Source: Ophthalmolycus amberensis
Taxonomy: Eukaryota > Chordata > Actinopteri > Perciformes > Zoarcidae
NCBI GenBank assembly: GCA_024529925.1
Contig: JAFEUB010001040.1
Span: 25,001 to 89,000 of the forward strand
Direction of reading: 5' to 3'
DNA: 64,000 bases
The position numbers were made by a program, and so were the translations under genes. Position 1 is the first letter of the stretch, and every line of letters begins with the position of its first letter. The notes under the pieces were generated by a model, which worked only from the letters and a program-made list of their open reading frames with translations, did not search any database and was not told the DNA's origin. This document shows, piece after piece, positions 23,746-34,720 of the stretch.

Positions 23746-24781
23746 ATGGCGGCGAGTAAACAAGGAAGTGCGGCGAAAATACCATACTTTGAATCACTGG
23801 ATAGTGCATCAAAGGTTCGCTACCTGGCCAAATTGAAGGTTATTGGTAATTTGGATCCCTATACGATGAGTGCAGATCGTTTCAGTGCCGATCCTACTTA
23901 TCTTCCATCGGTAAACTACGCCAACATCTACACGTATCTCGTGAACACCCCCAGTCCTTACACAAAAGACGAGTTGGAGTGCTACAAAGGGCTCGACGCT
24001 TATAATCAGTTTGTCAGTGGATGGGTCCGAGACGTCAAAGCAACGGTCGTCGAGAATTCTCATCTCGTCATTGGAAGGGTAAATATATACAGATCTGGTC
24101 AGATATTTAGCAATATTCAATGTTTACTCAGTGCAAACAGACACGTGTGTTTGTGTACATTGTACATGCATGTCATTGTGTGCGTGTGTGTAGCCTGTAG
24201 GAATTAACTTTAAACTAACCCCTAACTTCATCCCCCCCCCCACACACACATATATATATATATATATATAATTAATATATAATATATAATTATATAATAT
24301 ATATGTGTGTGTGTGGGGGGGGTGAAGTTAGGGGTTAGTTTAAAGTTAATTCCTACAGGCTACACACATGCACACAATGACTATATATTATCAGGGGTGT
24401 GGATATCTAGAAAATTAATTTAAGATTCCCATGTTCTATCGACTTACTTTTATAAATTATTTTACTTTTTTTTTCAAATTCAATGCACAGAGATACATCA
24501 AACACTCGAACCCAGCTTTATGTGTGTGTAACTGGGAAAGAAAAATGAAATCTCTGGTCAAAACAAATTAAATCTCAGTATTTTGGATAAATTAGAATCT
24601 CCATGTTTTTTTACCTTCATATTATAAAATATATGTAACAACTTAATTTCCCCTGTTACAGGTAATGCATTCACAACGCCTGAGAGAGACTGCTCTCAAG
24701 CCGTGGCTGGTTGCTGAGAAGACAGGAAAGATTCTTTGCGCGCACTGTAACTGTATGGCTGGCCTTGGCGAGTGCAGATGA
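23746..24781 (+). pseudogene. SWIM-domain protein of ISL2EU element, truncated
   Basis: Two exons, 23746-24078 and 24662-24781, joined in phase 0 (donor agg|gtaaat, acceptor ttacag|gta). The ATG at 23746 gives MAASKQGSAAKIPYF, the usual start of the SWIM/YqaJ companion protein of these elements. The first exon carries SPYTKDELECYKGLDAYNQF and GWVRDVKA, and the second gives MHSQRLRETALKPW and the SWIM zinc-finger start CAHCNCMAGLGEC. The reading frame stops at tga 24779-24781, directly at the point where the final SWIM histidine and the whole YqaJ-type nuclease would follow. The protein would have bound DNA and, when intact, presumably cut or processed it. This copy ends before any catalytic residue. 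Confidence 0.78.
24172..24381. repeat. 210-bp near-perfect hairpin inside the intron
   Basis: Long inverted repeat: the left arm starts gtcattgtgtgc and the right arm ends gcacacaatgac. Both contain 'gcctgtaggaattaacttta' / its complement and the 'aacccctaacttca' block, then C-run/(ca)n and (ta)n meeting at a centre near 24276. Arms are about 95-100 bp with few mismatches. Probably a fold-back MITE inserted in the intron of the SWIM gene. Confidence 0.9.
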
Positions 24782-24977
24782 TGACCACTCGCCAACATAC
24801 TGTTATTGTGGGGAGTCTGAGGACTATGATGACATGATAATGTGTGAAGATGAAAATTGCAAAGTAGTCTGGTATCACTTGGTCTGTCTGAAAATCAAAC
24901 GTGTTCGGAAAGGCAAGTGGCTCTGCCCTGACTGTCGAAAACAATCTAAAAAGAAGCCTCGTAAAACTAACAAGTGA
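24770..24977 (+). pseudogene. PHD-finger tail of the ISL2EU SWIM protein
   Basis: A 60-residue C4HC3 PHD finger: YCYCGESEDYDDMIMCEDE, then NCKVVWYHLVC and KGKWLCPDC, with a basic tail KKKPRK and stop at 24975-24977. It is the C-terminal domain of the same protein but lies in a different frame from the SWIM exon. An internal deletion at about 24776 removed the nuclease domain and shifted the frame. A poly(A) signal (aataaa) follows at 25068. Confidence 0.75.
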
Positions 24978-25262
24978 TATATGTAGTAGCTGTGTTAGCA
25001 ATATTCAATGTTTACTCAGTGTAATACAACATACATGTATGTGGGTTGATTGGAAGAAACAACAAACAATAAAATACACTGTACAACTTGGAAATGTATG
25101 TAGTTTTACTTTCACAATTATTCCAGTACAAAATACTTGTATGTTAGAAGAAACATGCTGACTCAAACGCTGATGTGTATTTACAGAAGTCTATGGCACA
25201 TACATTTAGAGTGAGTGACAGTGTCGAAAATTCACCATTCACACATTGCAGTATCCCATATA

Positions 25263-25976
25263 TCATAAAAATTGTGAATCAAACATGGATCGTTCATCGG
25301 AAAGTTCCTTTTTCAAATTCTGATTTTCCGTGAGTAGGCGCTGCATCTCAACTTGCATTGCTGCAATCGTGGCCCCACCGAGGTCTGTCTGGTTGGCTTG
25401 GTTCTTCTTATCCTCGTCCTCATCCTCTGCTGCTGGTGGGCTGTCATATGCATGATCCGACGTTAAACTCATATCAAGCAATGCTGAGGCTGCATCTATG
25501 TGTTTCGCCTGTTGTACACGCTCGACACGTCTCTGGTACCGACTGCTGTCACGGGCCGATGAAGCTTCGGTAACCTTCTCATGTCCAAGTTTTAGAGACG
25601 GAGACCAGTCTGGATTATCGGCATCTTGGAGAGTAGAGGGTTTACCTGAAACAGTTTGTAATAAACATTGAAATACAAGTTTACCGAAGTAGTCTTATCG
25701 GATTAATTTATATTTCCTTAATTAAATACTGTTCACAAACGAATTTGTAAATAAAATCACTTACCACTTATAAAGTGATCCGCACATACTCTAGTGTACG
25801 CCAAATTCCATTCCTTTATATCTCGAGAGATGCGTGACAGCCATTTCTCGCGACGTCGCTTGGATAGCTCCTTCGTGTCATTTCCTTGATGTGTAATGAC
25901 CGCTGGCAAACGAAAGAATGATTTCTTGTCTCTATCAGCTCTGCTGCCACAACCAGACAGCACAAAAGTTCACCAT
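25263..25976 (-). pseudogene. THAP-type transposase, DDE domain deleted
   Basis: Minus-strand gene with ATG at 25976-25974, exon 1 to 25765 and exon 2 from 25645 to a stop near 25263 (donor gtg|gtaagt, acceptor ttcag|gta). Exon 1 encodes a THAP zinc finger: SGCGSRADRDKKSFFRLP, EKW, then VCADHF. The exon-exon join gives HFISGKPSTLQ. A frameshift sits between MVNFCAV and SGCGS, near 25960. Exon 2 adds PDWSPSLKLGH, a linker, acidic EDEDEDKK and a leucine coiled coil (MQVEMQRLLTENQNLKKEL). The catalytic DDE part that should follow is missing. When complete, it would have bound the termini and cut the element out. Confidence 0.78.
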
Positions 25977-26076
25977 GATCGATAGGTTATGCGACTCAGT
26001 CGTGCATGCCAGTGGCTTTGTGTGTACTCCAACATGGCCGACAGCTAAAACTGTGACGTCACACGAGACCACTCTA

Positions 26077-29000
26077 TTGGTAGTTCATCCAGCCTGCTCA
26101 TTGCAAACGTGTTTTTTCTTCTTCATATTGTGTGCGGTTAACAAATAATTTCCTTTTTATGTTGCACTGAAATTAAGTTATTTAGTGTGTTCTTGGTCAC
26201 ATCAATTTGAAAGCTGGACCAGTGATTGATTTCATTCAATTACAATTAGGCCAAATATAAAGCCTCGAGTTGTAAGTCCAGTCTGGACAGTCTTTTCCTC
26301 TCAACGCCTCAACAGGTAGATCCTGCCTGTCACCAAGGCAGAGGTCAGGGATCTTGGGCTTAAAAAGGTTGGTGACCACTGTTCTAAAGGAATATTTCTT
26401 TTTACAATACAAGAATACAACTCTTTTAGGTGTGTGAAGCCAAAGTTAAAGTTTCTGCATCCATGGGGTTCAGCCCTCTAAGAGCCTGTCTCCACATTTC
26501 ACCTTTTTCTGGTAGAAAAGCGGCCGCAGGGCACTCGGCAGCGTTTCAACGGAAAAGCGCTCAGTTTTTCTTTCTTAATGTGATCATATCACCACTCTAA
26601 CCACCGTTGTATGATAAACTAGCATGGCCCATTGCTTTGTATTATCTACTATCTAATTGTTTTAGATGTTTTTTCACCATGAGCACAAACAGAGGAGGTC
26701 TGCTTCATCCTCCGTATGGATCGGCTTGTCACCGCTCAATCTGACACCAGAGCAAGGAGAGACGAGGCGTACGCTCATAAAACACTGACAGCAACATTCA
26801 GCAATCTGCTCCCACAAATGGCCGTCTCGGTCTCTGTTATGATGGTGTACATCAGGATAGATAGACATGGCCAAAACAAGCTTCTCCCACATTTGCTACA
26901 GTGACATCACTGAAAAGTTCAGAGATTTCTAATGTAAAGCACTCGGAGCGGCCGAACAAAGAGACGAGTGCTCAGAGAAGAGCCGCTGCTGCATTTGCAA
27001 ACCATTGCTTGATTGTAATTATTTCAATTTTGTAAGACAAGGTGACATGTTGGTACGAGGTTTTTATAAAGTTAGAATTCTAACTGGTCACACCTACAAT
27101 AGTGACAGAATAAAGTTCTTAAAGGTTTATCATCTCCATGTTTGAATACAGGTCCATCAGAAATACTAACGTTTAAGGGAAAAGGCTACAAATACAGATC
27201 AGCTTCCGCTGTTTGAATTTCCCTTGAGATGCTGTATGTCGTCCACGTTTCTTAATTTGAATTTGAATCGTACAACCCTCACATATGATGTGGTTTAGGG
27301 GTTGATACAACAGTGTGTGGCTAATTGCAATATAAACTTGCCAAAGAAGTAATCATGTGTGTTTCCAGCAGGCAGTGGTGAAGCAGCATGCGTTAAGTGA
27401 GGAGACATTGCTTTATCAAGCTTCATTAATGAGTACACATTAAGGTCTCGAGCGATGCAAACGGCAGAAGGGTTGTGCGGAGTGCAGACACACTGGAGGA
27501 AATGATGTTTCTCAAAAATAATATTGTGTTAAATTAAGTACAAGAGCTGCTATTAAATCAGTATAAGTTATTCTATTAGACATTCTGGGCATTTCAGCTT
27601 TATCAGCTTATAGTGAGGAGATTAGAGCACGAAGATGCATTATATATTACTGTAGATGTTAGTGGTGCACTCTAACCTGCAGCAAAATAAAGGATGCATA
27701 ATGTTTAGTGCAGTAGCTGCTCTCTCCGTGTGTGTTTATCTCCTTAAATCTGATACAAACAATTGATTTTAATAGGTGAGAGCATAATGTTTTACAGTGC
27801 ACCATACTCTTACTTTACCTGGATACATTCATGAACAAAGCATCAGCTCCTCAGCAATGTGCACTGGCGCGGGGTTTATTACTGCAGCACCACTGTAGGA
27901 ACTATCAGAGCCAGAAGCTCTGTGCATACGGCCAACACTCAGCACCGAGCCGCCACCAGCTGCTGTGTGAGGACGCACAGATGCGTTTACATCTCTGGGC
28001 TTGTGATGACAGTGGTTAGGCAGACAGCAGCCCTGCCGTCTCATTCTTCTGTTTATTGTTCTTCCTACAAACAAAAACATATAAAGCCACTACAATAACT
28101 TGAAAATTGGTATAATCATACAGAATATCTTCATAAAGTGACTCTTAGGCCTCGGTCCAGCTCGCAGCACACAATCACACGATGGTACACTCAGCAGCAG
28201 ATCATAGAGCTGATTGGACGAGAGGCTTCATGTTCTATCTGCAGACTGCACAGATTGCATTTCCACTTGGCTGACTGCTGCTGATATCTGACCACCTCCA
28301 GGGCAGATCCCATCACACCCATTAGCCTGCATGCTTTGGGCATTAACACTTTTAATTAACATGTTCCTATTCCACAAAAGATATCCAGAGAGGTTTTAAT
28401 ACGAAGTGAACATGGGTTCCACACTGCTGTCATTTTGCCTTCAAATGTTAAATCCATATAAAAACTCAAGGTACAATGGTAATGCACTTAGGGTTGGCAT
28501 TAAGAAGATAAGCTATATTTAACTTTTTAAAGCCAAAACATCAAAGTGAGAAGAACAGAGTCCCTCTCACAGGGCAGTAGCTGTGCTGGAGCTCCTCCTC
28601 CACTCAGAGGTGGAGGAAGGTGGAGTGGATGTGACCGATCATGAATCAGGAAGTCAAACTGTGTCTTCCCATCTGGAACCACAAATCCTTTACTAGCCGT
28701 TTAACACACACACATCAAGAAATGCACATGCGTGCTGGCTCACACACAATCTCACATGCACAGGAAGCCAGGGTCACATGGCACACACACACACACACAC
28801 ACAGAGTGACTCATTAATGCTGAATTATACTCAGCACATTCTGCTGTAATGGTACGAGATGGAGAACTAACAGCTCTTCCTCTCCGCTCACTGAATGATA
28901 GATGACGGTGTAGGTTGAACACTGGAATGATAGATGAGGGTAAAGCAGGTAAGGAGTTGTTACAGAATATAAAGCATGTGTAGCAGACTGGGATAAAAGC

Positions 29001-30052
29001 TGTACAACAGTGTATTTACCTTATTGGTGTTTAAGTGTCAGCTGTCAACAATTTCAATAACTCTACCAATCAGAAAAGGATCATTGCTTAATTGTGAATC
29101 TTGTAAGACAATTGTACACGTTGGTCCAAGGGTTTCACTGGTCATACCTACATGAATGACAGAATACAGTGCTGACAGTAATTCATTTACATAATGCAAT
29201 TCACATGCAGAGGCAACATAGATCTGGACAGAACATTGTGCGCTTTGGCACATGAACTCACGTCGTCAACTGACTGCAACCAAACGCTTTTGCTCGGGAA
29301 TTAAGTCCAAGAAAGGCCAGAACGAGAAGGCTATGATACTATCATCCAATTTTCTATAACCCTCGTCTGCCGGAGTATAAATTGCTTCACAGCCTGCTTT
29401 GTCAAATGTGAGGCAGTACATATTTTGAGTAACCACCTCATACTCACTGTAGCACAGTACAAGGACATGCAGCATGCAGGTCAGGTGGATCCAAGACTCG
29501 TCAAGCTGTGTGCAGATGCAGATGCAAGCCGGCCCCACATCTACATGTGGGTGTGGCAAAAGCCCAATCTAACTCTGTGGTGCAATCTGGATAAGAGGCT
29601 GAACAAGATGAATATGTCAGCAGAAGGGATATATCATCAGCAGGTGGACTTGGGGCAGGCTTGAGAAATGGCTGGAAATCTGTTCCTCTCATCTCATTTA
29701 AAAGCAGGAGGCAGTTTCTTAATGAGCAGGGAGAGTCCAGGCCGGCTTCTCCTGACAGAGACTTCGTCTTGTCTAGAAGGCATGGAGGTGATGACCAAGG
29801 TGTTAATATCTAGAGAATTACATGTATACACAACCTATGCAGGGTGTTTCCCCACCTTCACTGCCTGCTGCGATAAGAGCAGCCTCCAGTTCTTAAAAGT
29901 GAAGCCATTGCGGAATTGCCTTAAACTTTCATTCTTTCTAATGGCCATCAGGGTTCGGATCCTCTGGTTGCAAAAGTAAGTCTGAGCCACCAACATGCTG
30001 AACTCGAGGCTCCATAAACCCTTCTATGCTGCTGCAAAGTCACCACCAATAT
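26077..30052. other. No gene identified; two copies of a short repeat
   Basis: No coding evidence. 26230-26390 ends in the inverted hAT-like terminus 'ggttggtgaccactg' and is likely a hAT fragment. Sequences near 27030-27120 and 29090-29170 resemble each other (ttgtaagacaa, gttggt, ggtcacacctaca / ggtcatacctaca, gacagaata), so they are two copies of a dispersed element. A (ca)n tract lies at 28782-28802. Confidence 0.35.
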
Positions 30053-30172
30053 ATTGGAGATAAATCTTAGCTGAATTTCAGGAGCAGGGCCACACCTCCA
30101 CGGGGCCACTTCCGGCCACACCCTACAAATACCCACGGCCACCATAGCTCGGCCTGCCACGCCTTTCGCACC
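30053..30172 (+). repeat. Split direct repeat A1
   Basis: 120 bp from attggagataaatcttagct to tttcgcacc; matches A2 at 33116-33235 without visible change. Confidence 0.92.
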
Positions 30173-30261
30173 AAACCGTAAAACGCCACGCAGCAAAGCA
30201 ACACGCAGAACAGAAGCAAAACGCAGAACAGAAAGGAAAATATATCCCTTACCTCGCCGGC

Positions 30262-30762
30262 ATGGACCTGCTACCAGCCGGGCCTTCCGATGACGACGAA
30301 CAGCTCGCCTCCCCAGCCGCCACCCGCACATCCCGGGGACGCACCCCACCGAGGCAGGGCTTTCAGACGCCATCGATCGCCTCCGAGATCGCCCAGGCGG
30401 CCCAACGCAGCCGAACCCGCCGACCAGCCACATCCATCGACCGGAATCCCTCCCTCCGGGCAATCCGCCAGTACGGGGACCCAGACCGACCGTCATCTTC
30501 CAGCGAGCCACGTCACGCCCCGGCAAGCCTCCGCAGCAGACGGCGATCCGCTGCCCCCGAACGCAGGCAACGCCGGCGGGCGTATTCCCCCCTCCTCCTC
30601 CGCTCGCTCCGGACGCAGCTCGGGAACAAACCTCCGACAGCCCGGCTTCCGTCGACTCCAGCTTCCCAGTACGTCGCGCTCGAAGCCGCCGCCACGGCGC
30701 GCGCACCCCGACCGGATCCCCCAGCGGAACAGAACCGCCCAGGATCGCCGCCTGGACCGTAG
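30262..30762 (+). CDS. Putative gag-like N-terminal ORF
   Basis: A 166-codon frame starting MDLLPAGPSDDDEQLASP, rich in Pro, Arg and Ser, 90 bp downstream of A1. It ends at a tag at 30760. In another frame, 30753-30848 reads WTVARLLTALQEKGIP then DKKAKLLQLLSA, which has the spacing of a SAP-type DNA/RNA-binding helix pair. The protein may therefore have continued in that frame before a frameshift. I infer a gag-like ORF from position only; GC-rich DNA gives long chance frames on all strands here. Confidence 0.35.
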   Translation: MDLLPAGPSDDDEQLASPAATRTSRGRTPPRQGFQTPSIASEIAQAAQRSRTRRPATSIDRNPSLRAIRQYGDPDRPSSSSEPRHAPASLRSRRRSAAPERRQRRRAYSPLLLRSLRTQLGNKPPTARLPSTPASQYVALEAAATARAPRPDPPAEQNRPGSPPGP

Positions 30763-31035
30763 CGCGCCTGTTAACGGCGCTGCAGGAGAAGGGGATCCCA
30801 CACAAGCGCCGCGACAAGAAAGCGAAACTGCTCCAACTCCTCTCCGCCGCCACGACGCCTCGCCACGCAGCGACCGACTCCCCAGCAAAACACACGGGCG
30901 CGCCGTCAGTGACGCAACCACGCACCACCAAGCCCCGCCCCGCCGGCCTCGCCGTTCCAGGTTGCCAGGTTCGCGTCCCTCTCCACCATCCCGAGCAAAC
31001 CCCCCGGTTCATGGCCGCTCCGGAATGCCAACTCT

Positions 31036-31985
31036 CCCTTCCTCCCTACTCCCGCAGGATCCTTCTGCACCCTCCAGCTTGGTTCCTTCTGCCTGTACTT
31101 TCACTATCCCCCCTCACCACACTTCCTCTGCTCCCCACCCCGGCACCGGGTTGCCAGGCTCCCTCTCCGCCGTCCCCCCCCCCCCTATCCCACGTTCCCC
31201 ACCACACATGCCTTTCCCACCACGCCGGTTCCTGGCACCGGGTTGCCAGGTTCCCTCTCCTCCGTCCTCCCCCCCTATCCCCCTCTTCCCACCACGCAGT
31301 TTCCTGGCACCGGGATGCCAGTTCCCACCTTCTCTTTTCCTACTCTCCAACTAGCCCATCCTCTGCCTCTCGGCACCACGCTGCCCCCCCCCTTCCTCCA
31401 AACCAGCTGCCATACGGCCCCGCCGCCGGCCCAGGGACGGTAGGCCCCCCCCCCCCCTGGCCCCAGTACCAGAAGAGAAGAGAAGAAAAAGAAGAGAAAG
31501 GAGATAAAGAAGATAAGGAAGAAAGAGAAGAGAAAGAGAGAACGAGAAGGAGCCCTTCCTCCCTACTCCCGCAGGATCCTTCTGCACCTTCCAGCTTGGT
31601 TCCTTCTGCCTGTACTTTCGCTATCCCCCCTCACCACACTTCCTCTGCTCCCCACCCCGGCACCGGGTTGCCGGGTTTCCTCTCCTGTGTCCCTCCCCCC
31701 CTATCCCACTTTTCCTACCACACATGCCTTTCCCTCCACACACATCCCTGGCACCGGGTTGCCAGGCTCCCTCTCCGCCGTCCCCCCCCCCTATCCCCCT
31801 TTTCCCACCACGCAGTTTCCTGGCACCGGGATGCCAGTTCCCACCTTCTCTTTTCCTACTCTCCAACTAGCCCATCCTCTGCCTCTCGGCACCACGCTGC
31901 CCCCCCTCCCCTCCCCCCCCCCCCCTTCCTCCAAACCAGCCGCCATACGGCCCCGCCGCCGGCCCAGGGACGGTAGGCCCCCCCC
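31036..31985 (+). repeat. ~516-bp tandem duplication, C-rich
   Basis: The segment starting 'ccttcctccctactcccgca' at about 31038 recurs at about 31554. Both copies hold 'ctggcaccgggatgccagtt' and end at 'gcccagggacggtaggcccc' (31431 and 31967). Within each copy shorter 'ggcaccgggttgccagg' blocks repeat several times. Poly-C runs and a GA-rich segment (31475-31550) lie between. The long open frames here are composition artefacts. Confidence 0.8.
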
Positions 31986-32970
31986 CCCCCCCTTTGCCCC
32001 AGTACCAACAATTCATCCCCCAGTACCAACAACGCATCCCTCAAAGAGAAGAAAGGGAAAAAGGAAAGAAAGCGTAACGTACCTACAGGCAAACACTCCG
32101 GCGCGACGCCAACGACCGTGACGCCACCACGCACCCCGAGGCTCCGCCCCCCGACCCACAAGTTCCGGGCTGCCAGGTCGCAGCGCCTCACCGCTCATCC
32201 CCCCTCCACCACCAAAAGAAAAAAAAAAAGAGAAGGGAAAAGAGAGTCGACGCAACAAAGCACACCGTGCCAACTCCTCCAACCTTCCCAAAGTCACGTC
32301 AGGCACCCGGCCGCCAGGTCTTCTTTCCTCCGAAAAAAAAAAAAAAAAAAATCTCTAACCACACCAAACGCAACCACCGAACGCAGCAATCAACAACGAA
32401 CCGCAACAACGGAACGCAGGACGCCAGCGCCCCCCGGCCACCTACTTCCAGCAACCACAGCAACTTGCCGGGACACCGGCCACCGGGATGCCAGTGACCC
32501 CACCCCGCCCACTTCCAGCGATGGACCCACACAGTGGCCAACAACGATGCCGCTCCCCCTGCCGCCTTTTGGGGGTTCTCCACGGCGGACGACATCGCAG
32601 TAGACCAGCCTCGGATCTCGCAAGCAGATGCCAAGTCGGTCCCCCCCCCCCATGCCATGAAATCGGACCAATAGTAGCCGCAGCCATCACGTGGGGCCGC
32701 GGACGGGCCAGCAGTCCATTCCTTAAACTCCTGACAACCAGCAGTCGGTTACCCGATCATCAAATGACGCTGCGACACCCGTCCGCCAAGGGCGCGTCCT
32801 CGACGCAGCCCACGTCTGGGCCACCGCAACGCCATGGCTTCTCGGTTCCCATTCCAGAAGTTCAGCCCGCCTGCAGACACCCGGCCAACATCGGGTCGGC
32901 CATATCCAACGCCATCTTTAGACCCACAAATCCCCACTCTATCTTGCCGACCAGCGCACAGGCTGATTTT

Positions 32971-33116
32971 GGGGGTCTGCAAGGCCCGGGAGCCGCAGTG
33001 GACCCTCAACCTAGCCTTTCCCCCAACCGCTTCGCCGGGCTACCCTCCACCAACTATCCCTAAAGACTCCCCAGCCGACCAAACCGCCGGCCGAGGTGGG
33101 GCCCTAAGCTAGTGAA
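32971..33116 (+). repeat. Split direct repeat B1
   Basis: 146 bp from gggggtctgcaaggcccggg to gctagtgaa; matches B2 at 33315-33460 except ccc/ctc near the end. It abuts A2 directly. Confidence 0.92.
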
Positions 33117-33235
33117 TTGGAGATAAATCTTAGCTGAATTTCAGGAGCAGGGCCACACCTCCACGGGGCCACTTCCGGCCACACCCTACAAATACCCACG
33201 GCCACCATAGCTCGGCCTGCCACGCCTTTCGCACC
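33116..33235 (+). repeat. Split direct repeat A2
   Basis: Second copy of A1, fused to the end of B1 at the shared 'gtgaattgg' junction. Confidence 0.92.
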
Positions 33236-33314
33236 CCACCCTCCCTCCCTCTCTTTAAACCACTCCCCGGAATTCATCTTCCTCCACAGTCACCACTGTC
33301 CCACACGGACCGGG

Positions 33315-33460
33315 GGGGGTCTGCAAGGCCCGGGAGCCGCAGTGGACCCTCAACCTAGCCTTTCCCCCAACCGCTTCGCCGGGCTACCCTCCACCAACTA
33401 TCCCTAAAGACTCCCCAGCCGACCAAACCGCCGGCCGAGGTGGGGCTCTAAGCTAGTGAA
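33315..33460 (+). repeat. Split direct repeat B2
   Basis: Second copy of B1. It marks the right end of the element; AT-rich flanking DNA (atgataataaaa) starts at 33461. Confidence 0.92.
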
Positions 33461-34149
33461 ATGATAATAAAATACAACATAGTGAGAAACGGATGAAGAA
33501 CGTAGGCTTCCATATTGCATTCAAGTTAAAGTAACTGTGAAGCACAAAGTATACACAAGGGCTGCAACAACGCATCAATTCAATCTATTACAAAAGTAGT
33601 TATCAATGAATTTGATCAATGATTAGTTTGGTTTTTGTTATAATTCACAACACGCGCTGTTGTGCTGCTCTGTGGTGGTAGTGATGATGATGAATGTAAT
33701 CAAACGACACTGTCCGTCTCTGTAGTGAGCATTTACAAGGTGGTGGTGAGACTTACGATACAGCAAAGAAAAGTACAGAGGCAAACAATTACTGGTTATC
33801 ATTTCAAAACAAAGTAACTGACAGGAATAACTTCCATCTGTTTTTTGTGATGAATCAATGACTCTGAAAAAGCTACTAACGCTTGATGAAGCTAACAGCC
33901 TCCAGCCTTGAGGGGTTTTCTCTCGTGGCACTGACAGAGTAGTGGAACCACTGTGGTGGACAGTGGTCTCTCACCATTCTTAGTTTGGTATGTGTACCTA
34001 TGACCTGTGACCTCTGTCGGGAGAGTTAGTCAGGAGACTTGACTTCCTGCACCATGTTTTTCTCATAATCAGAGCAGACAGAGGGATTCAAGAGTCAGAA
34101 CTTAATTGGAGCTTTCAGACAGAGTGAATAAGAATGGTTCAATTGTAAA
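33461..34149. other. No gene identified
   Basis: AT-rich DNA without motifs. 'gggctgcaacaacgcatcaa' near 33558 resembles a hAT terminus but no second end was found. Confidence 0.35.
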
Positions 34150-34378
34150 TGGGCTGGCATTTATATTTTTGCCTTTTCTGACTCCTCAAAGCGCTTTACA
34201 CGTCATGGCAACATTCACCCATTCGCACACACATTTCTACAGGCTGCCACCTGCTCATCAGGATCTAATCTAAATGTTCCTTCACACACACTCAGATCAA
34301 TGGCAGAGCAATTTGGGATCGAAGCGTCAATTTCCTGACTACAGGACGACCCACTCTACCTCTGAGCCACAGCCGCCA
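34150..34378 (-). mobile_element. tRNA-derived SINE
   Basis: On the minus strand the head 'ggcggctgtggctcagaggt' holds an A-box (tggctcagaggtag, 34369-34356), and a B-box (gcttcgatccc) follows at 34325-34315. Then comes a body with 'cctgatgagcaggtggcagc' and a tail with 'tgtaaagcgctttgag'. This is the common RNA polymerase III-driven tRNA SINE of teleosts, which borrows LINE proteins. A partial relative is at 9120-9211. Confidence 0.78.
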
Positions 34379-34720
34379 TGGGCGACAATATGTATCAGGA
34401 TCCTCATCTGAACTTCTTTCAGTGTCTCTCTCTTGCCAGCCAACTGAGATACGCATTTGCAAATGTAAACCTTATTTATTGCAATAAAACTCAAAAGGAC
34501 AAGTTCGCTCTTTTTGAATTCATCAGTCACTTTTGTAATTCAATGCTTTCTTAAAGCATTTTTGTTCAAATCAGAAATGTTTGTTTTTTTAAGGTGAGTA
34601 GTCAGTTCTAAGAACTGGAATTATTGTAACAATTACTTCCCCTTTTAGTTTGACTTTTTCTGAAGAAAAAAATATTTCAAGACTTACAACTTCAAGATAA
34701 TTCATAAAATTACTAAAAAC

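Larger units (their letters stand above)
23669..26076. mobile_element. Internally deleted ISL2EU-type transposon
   Basis: A 2.4-kb DNA transposon bounded by inverted ends tagagtggtctc (23669-23680) and gagaccactcta (26065-26076). The inner sequence is also inverted: 'gccatgttggagtac' near 23718 against 'gtactccaacatggc' near 26023, and gacgtcac on both sides. It holds two convergent genes, a SWIM/PHD protein on the plus strand and a THAP transposase on the minus strand. That pair, a THAP-DDE transposase with a SWIM/YqaJ-nuclease protein, is what I know for eukaryotic ISL2EU elements. Here the nuclease and the DDE domain are both gone, so the copy is non-autonomous. The target-site duplication is ambiguous (ta or at). 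Confidence 0.8.
30053..33460 (+). mobile_element. Split-direct-repeat element, Ngaro/PAT (DIRS)-like
   Basis: A 3.4-kb GC-rich island in AT-rich DNA with the order A1 (30053-30172), body, B1 (32971-33116), A2 (33116-33235), 80-bp spacer, B2 (33315-33460). A1 and A2 are 120 bp and look identical. B1 and B2 are 146 bp with one visible difference. This A1-B1-A2-B2 order is the known layout of tyrosine-recombinase retrotransposons of the Ngaro and PAT groups. No reverse transcriptase or recombinase is visible in the body, so it would be a non-autonomous derivative. A tandem full-length copy plus deleted copy of another element would give the same order and cannot be excluded. Confidence 0.62.

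Noticed and set aside
23122..26390. Outer hAT element with cagtggtc ends around the ISL2EU element
   Set aside because: The two ends match over only about 8 bp and no 8-bp duplication flanks them.
30290..31976. 350-codon Pro/Ser/Arg-rich open frames on both strands
   Set aside because: GC-rich, low-complexity repeated DNA gives few stops in any frame; no domains except the short SAP-like stretch.
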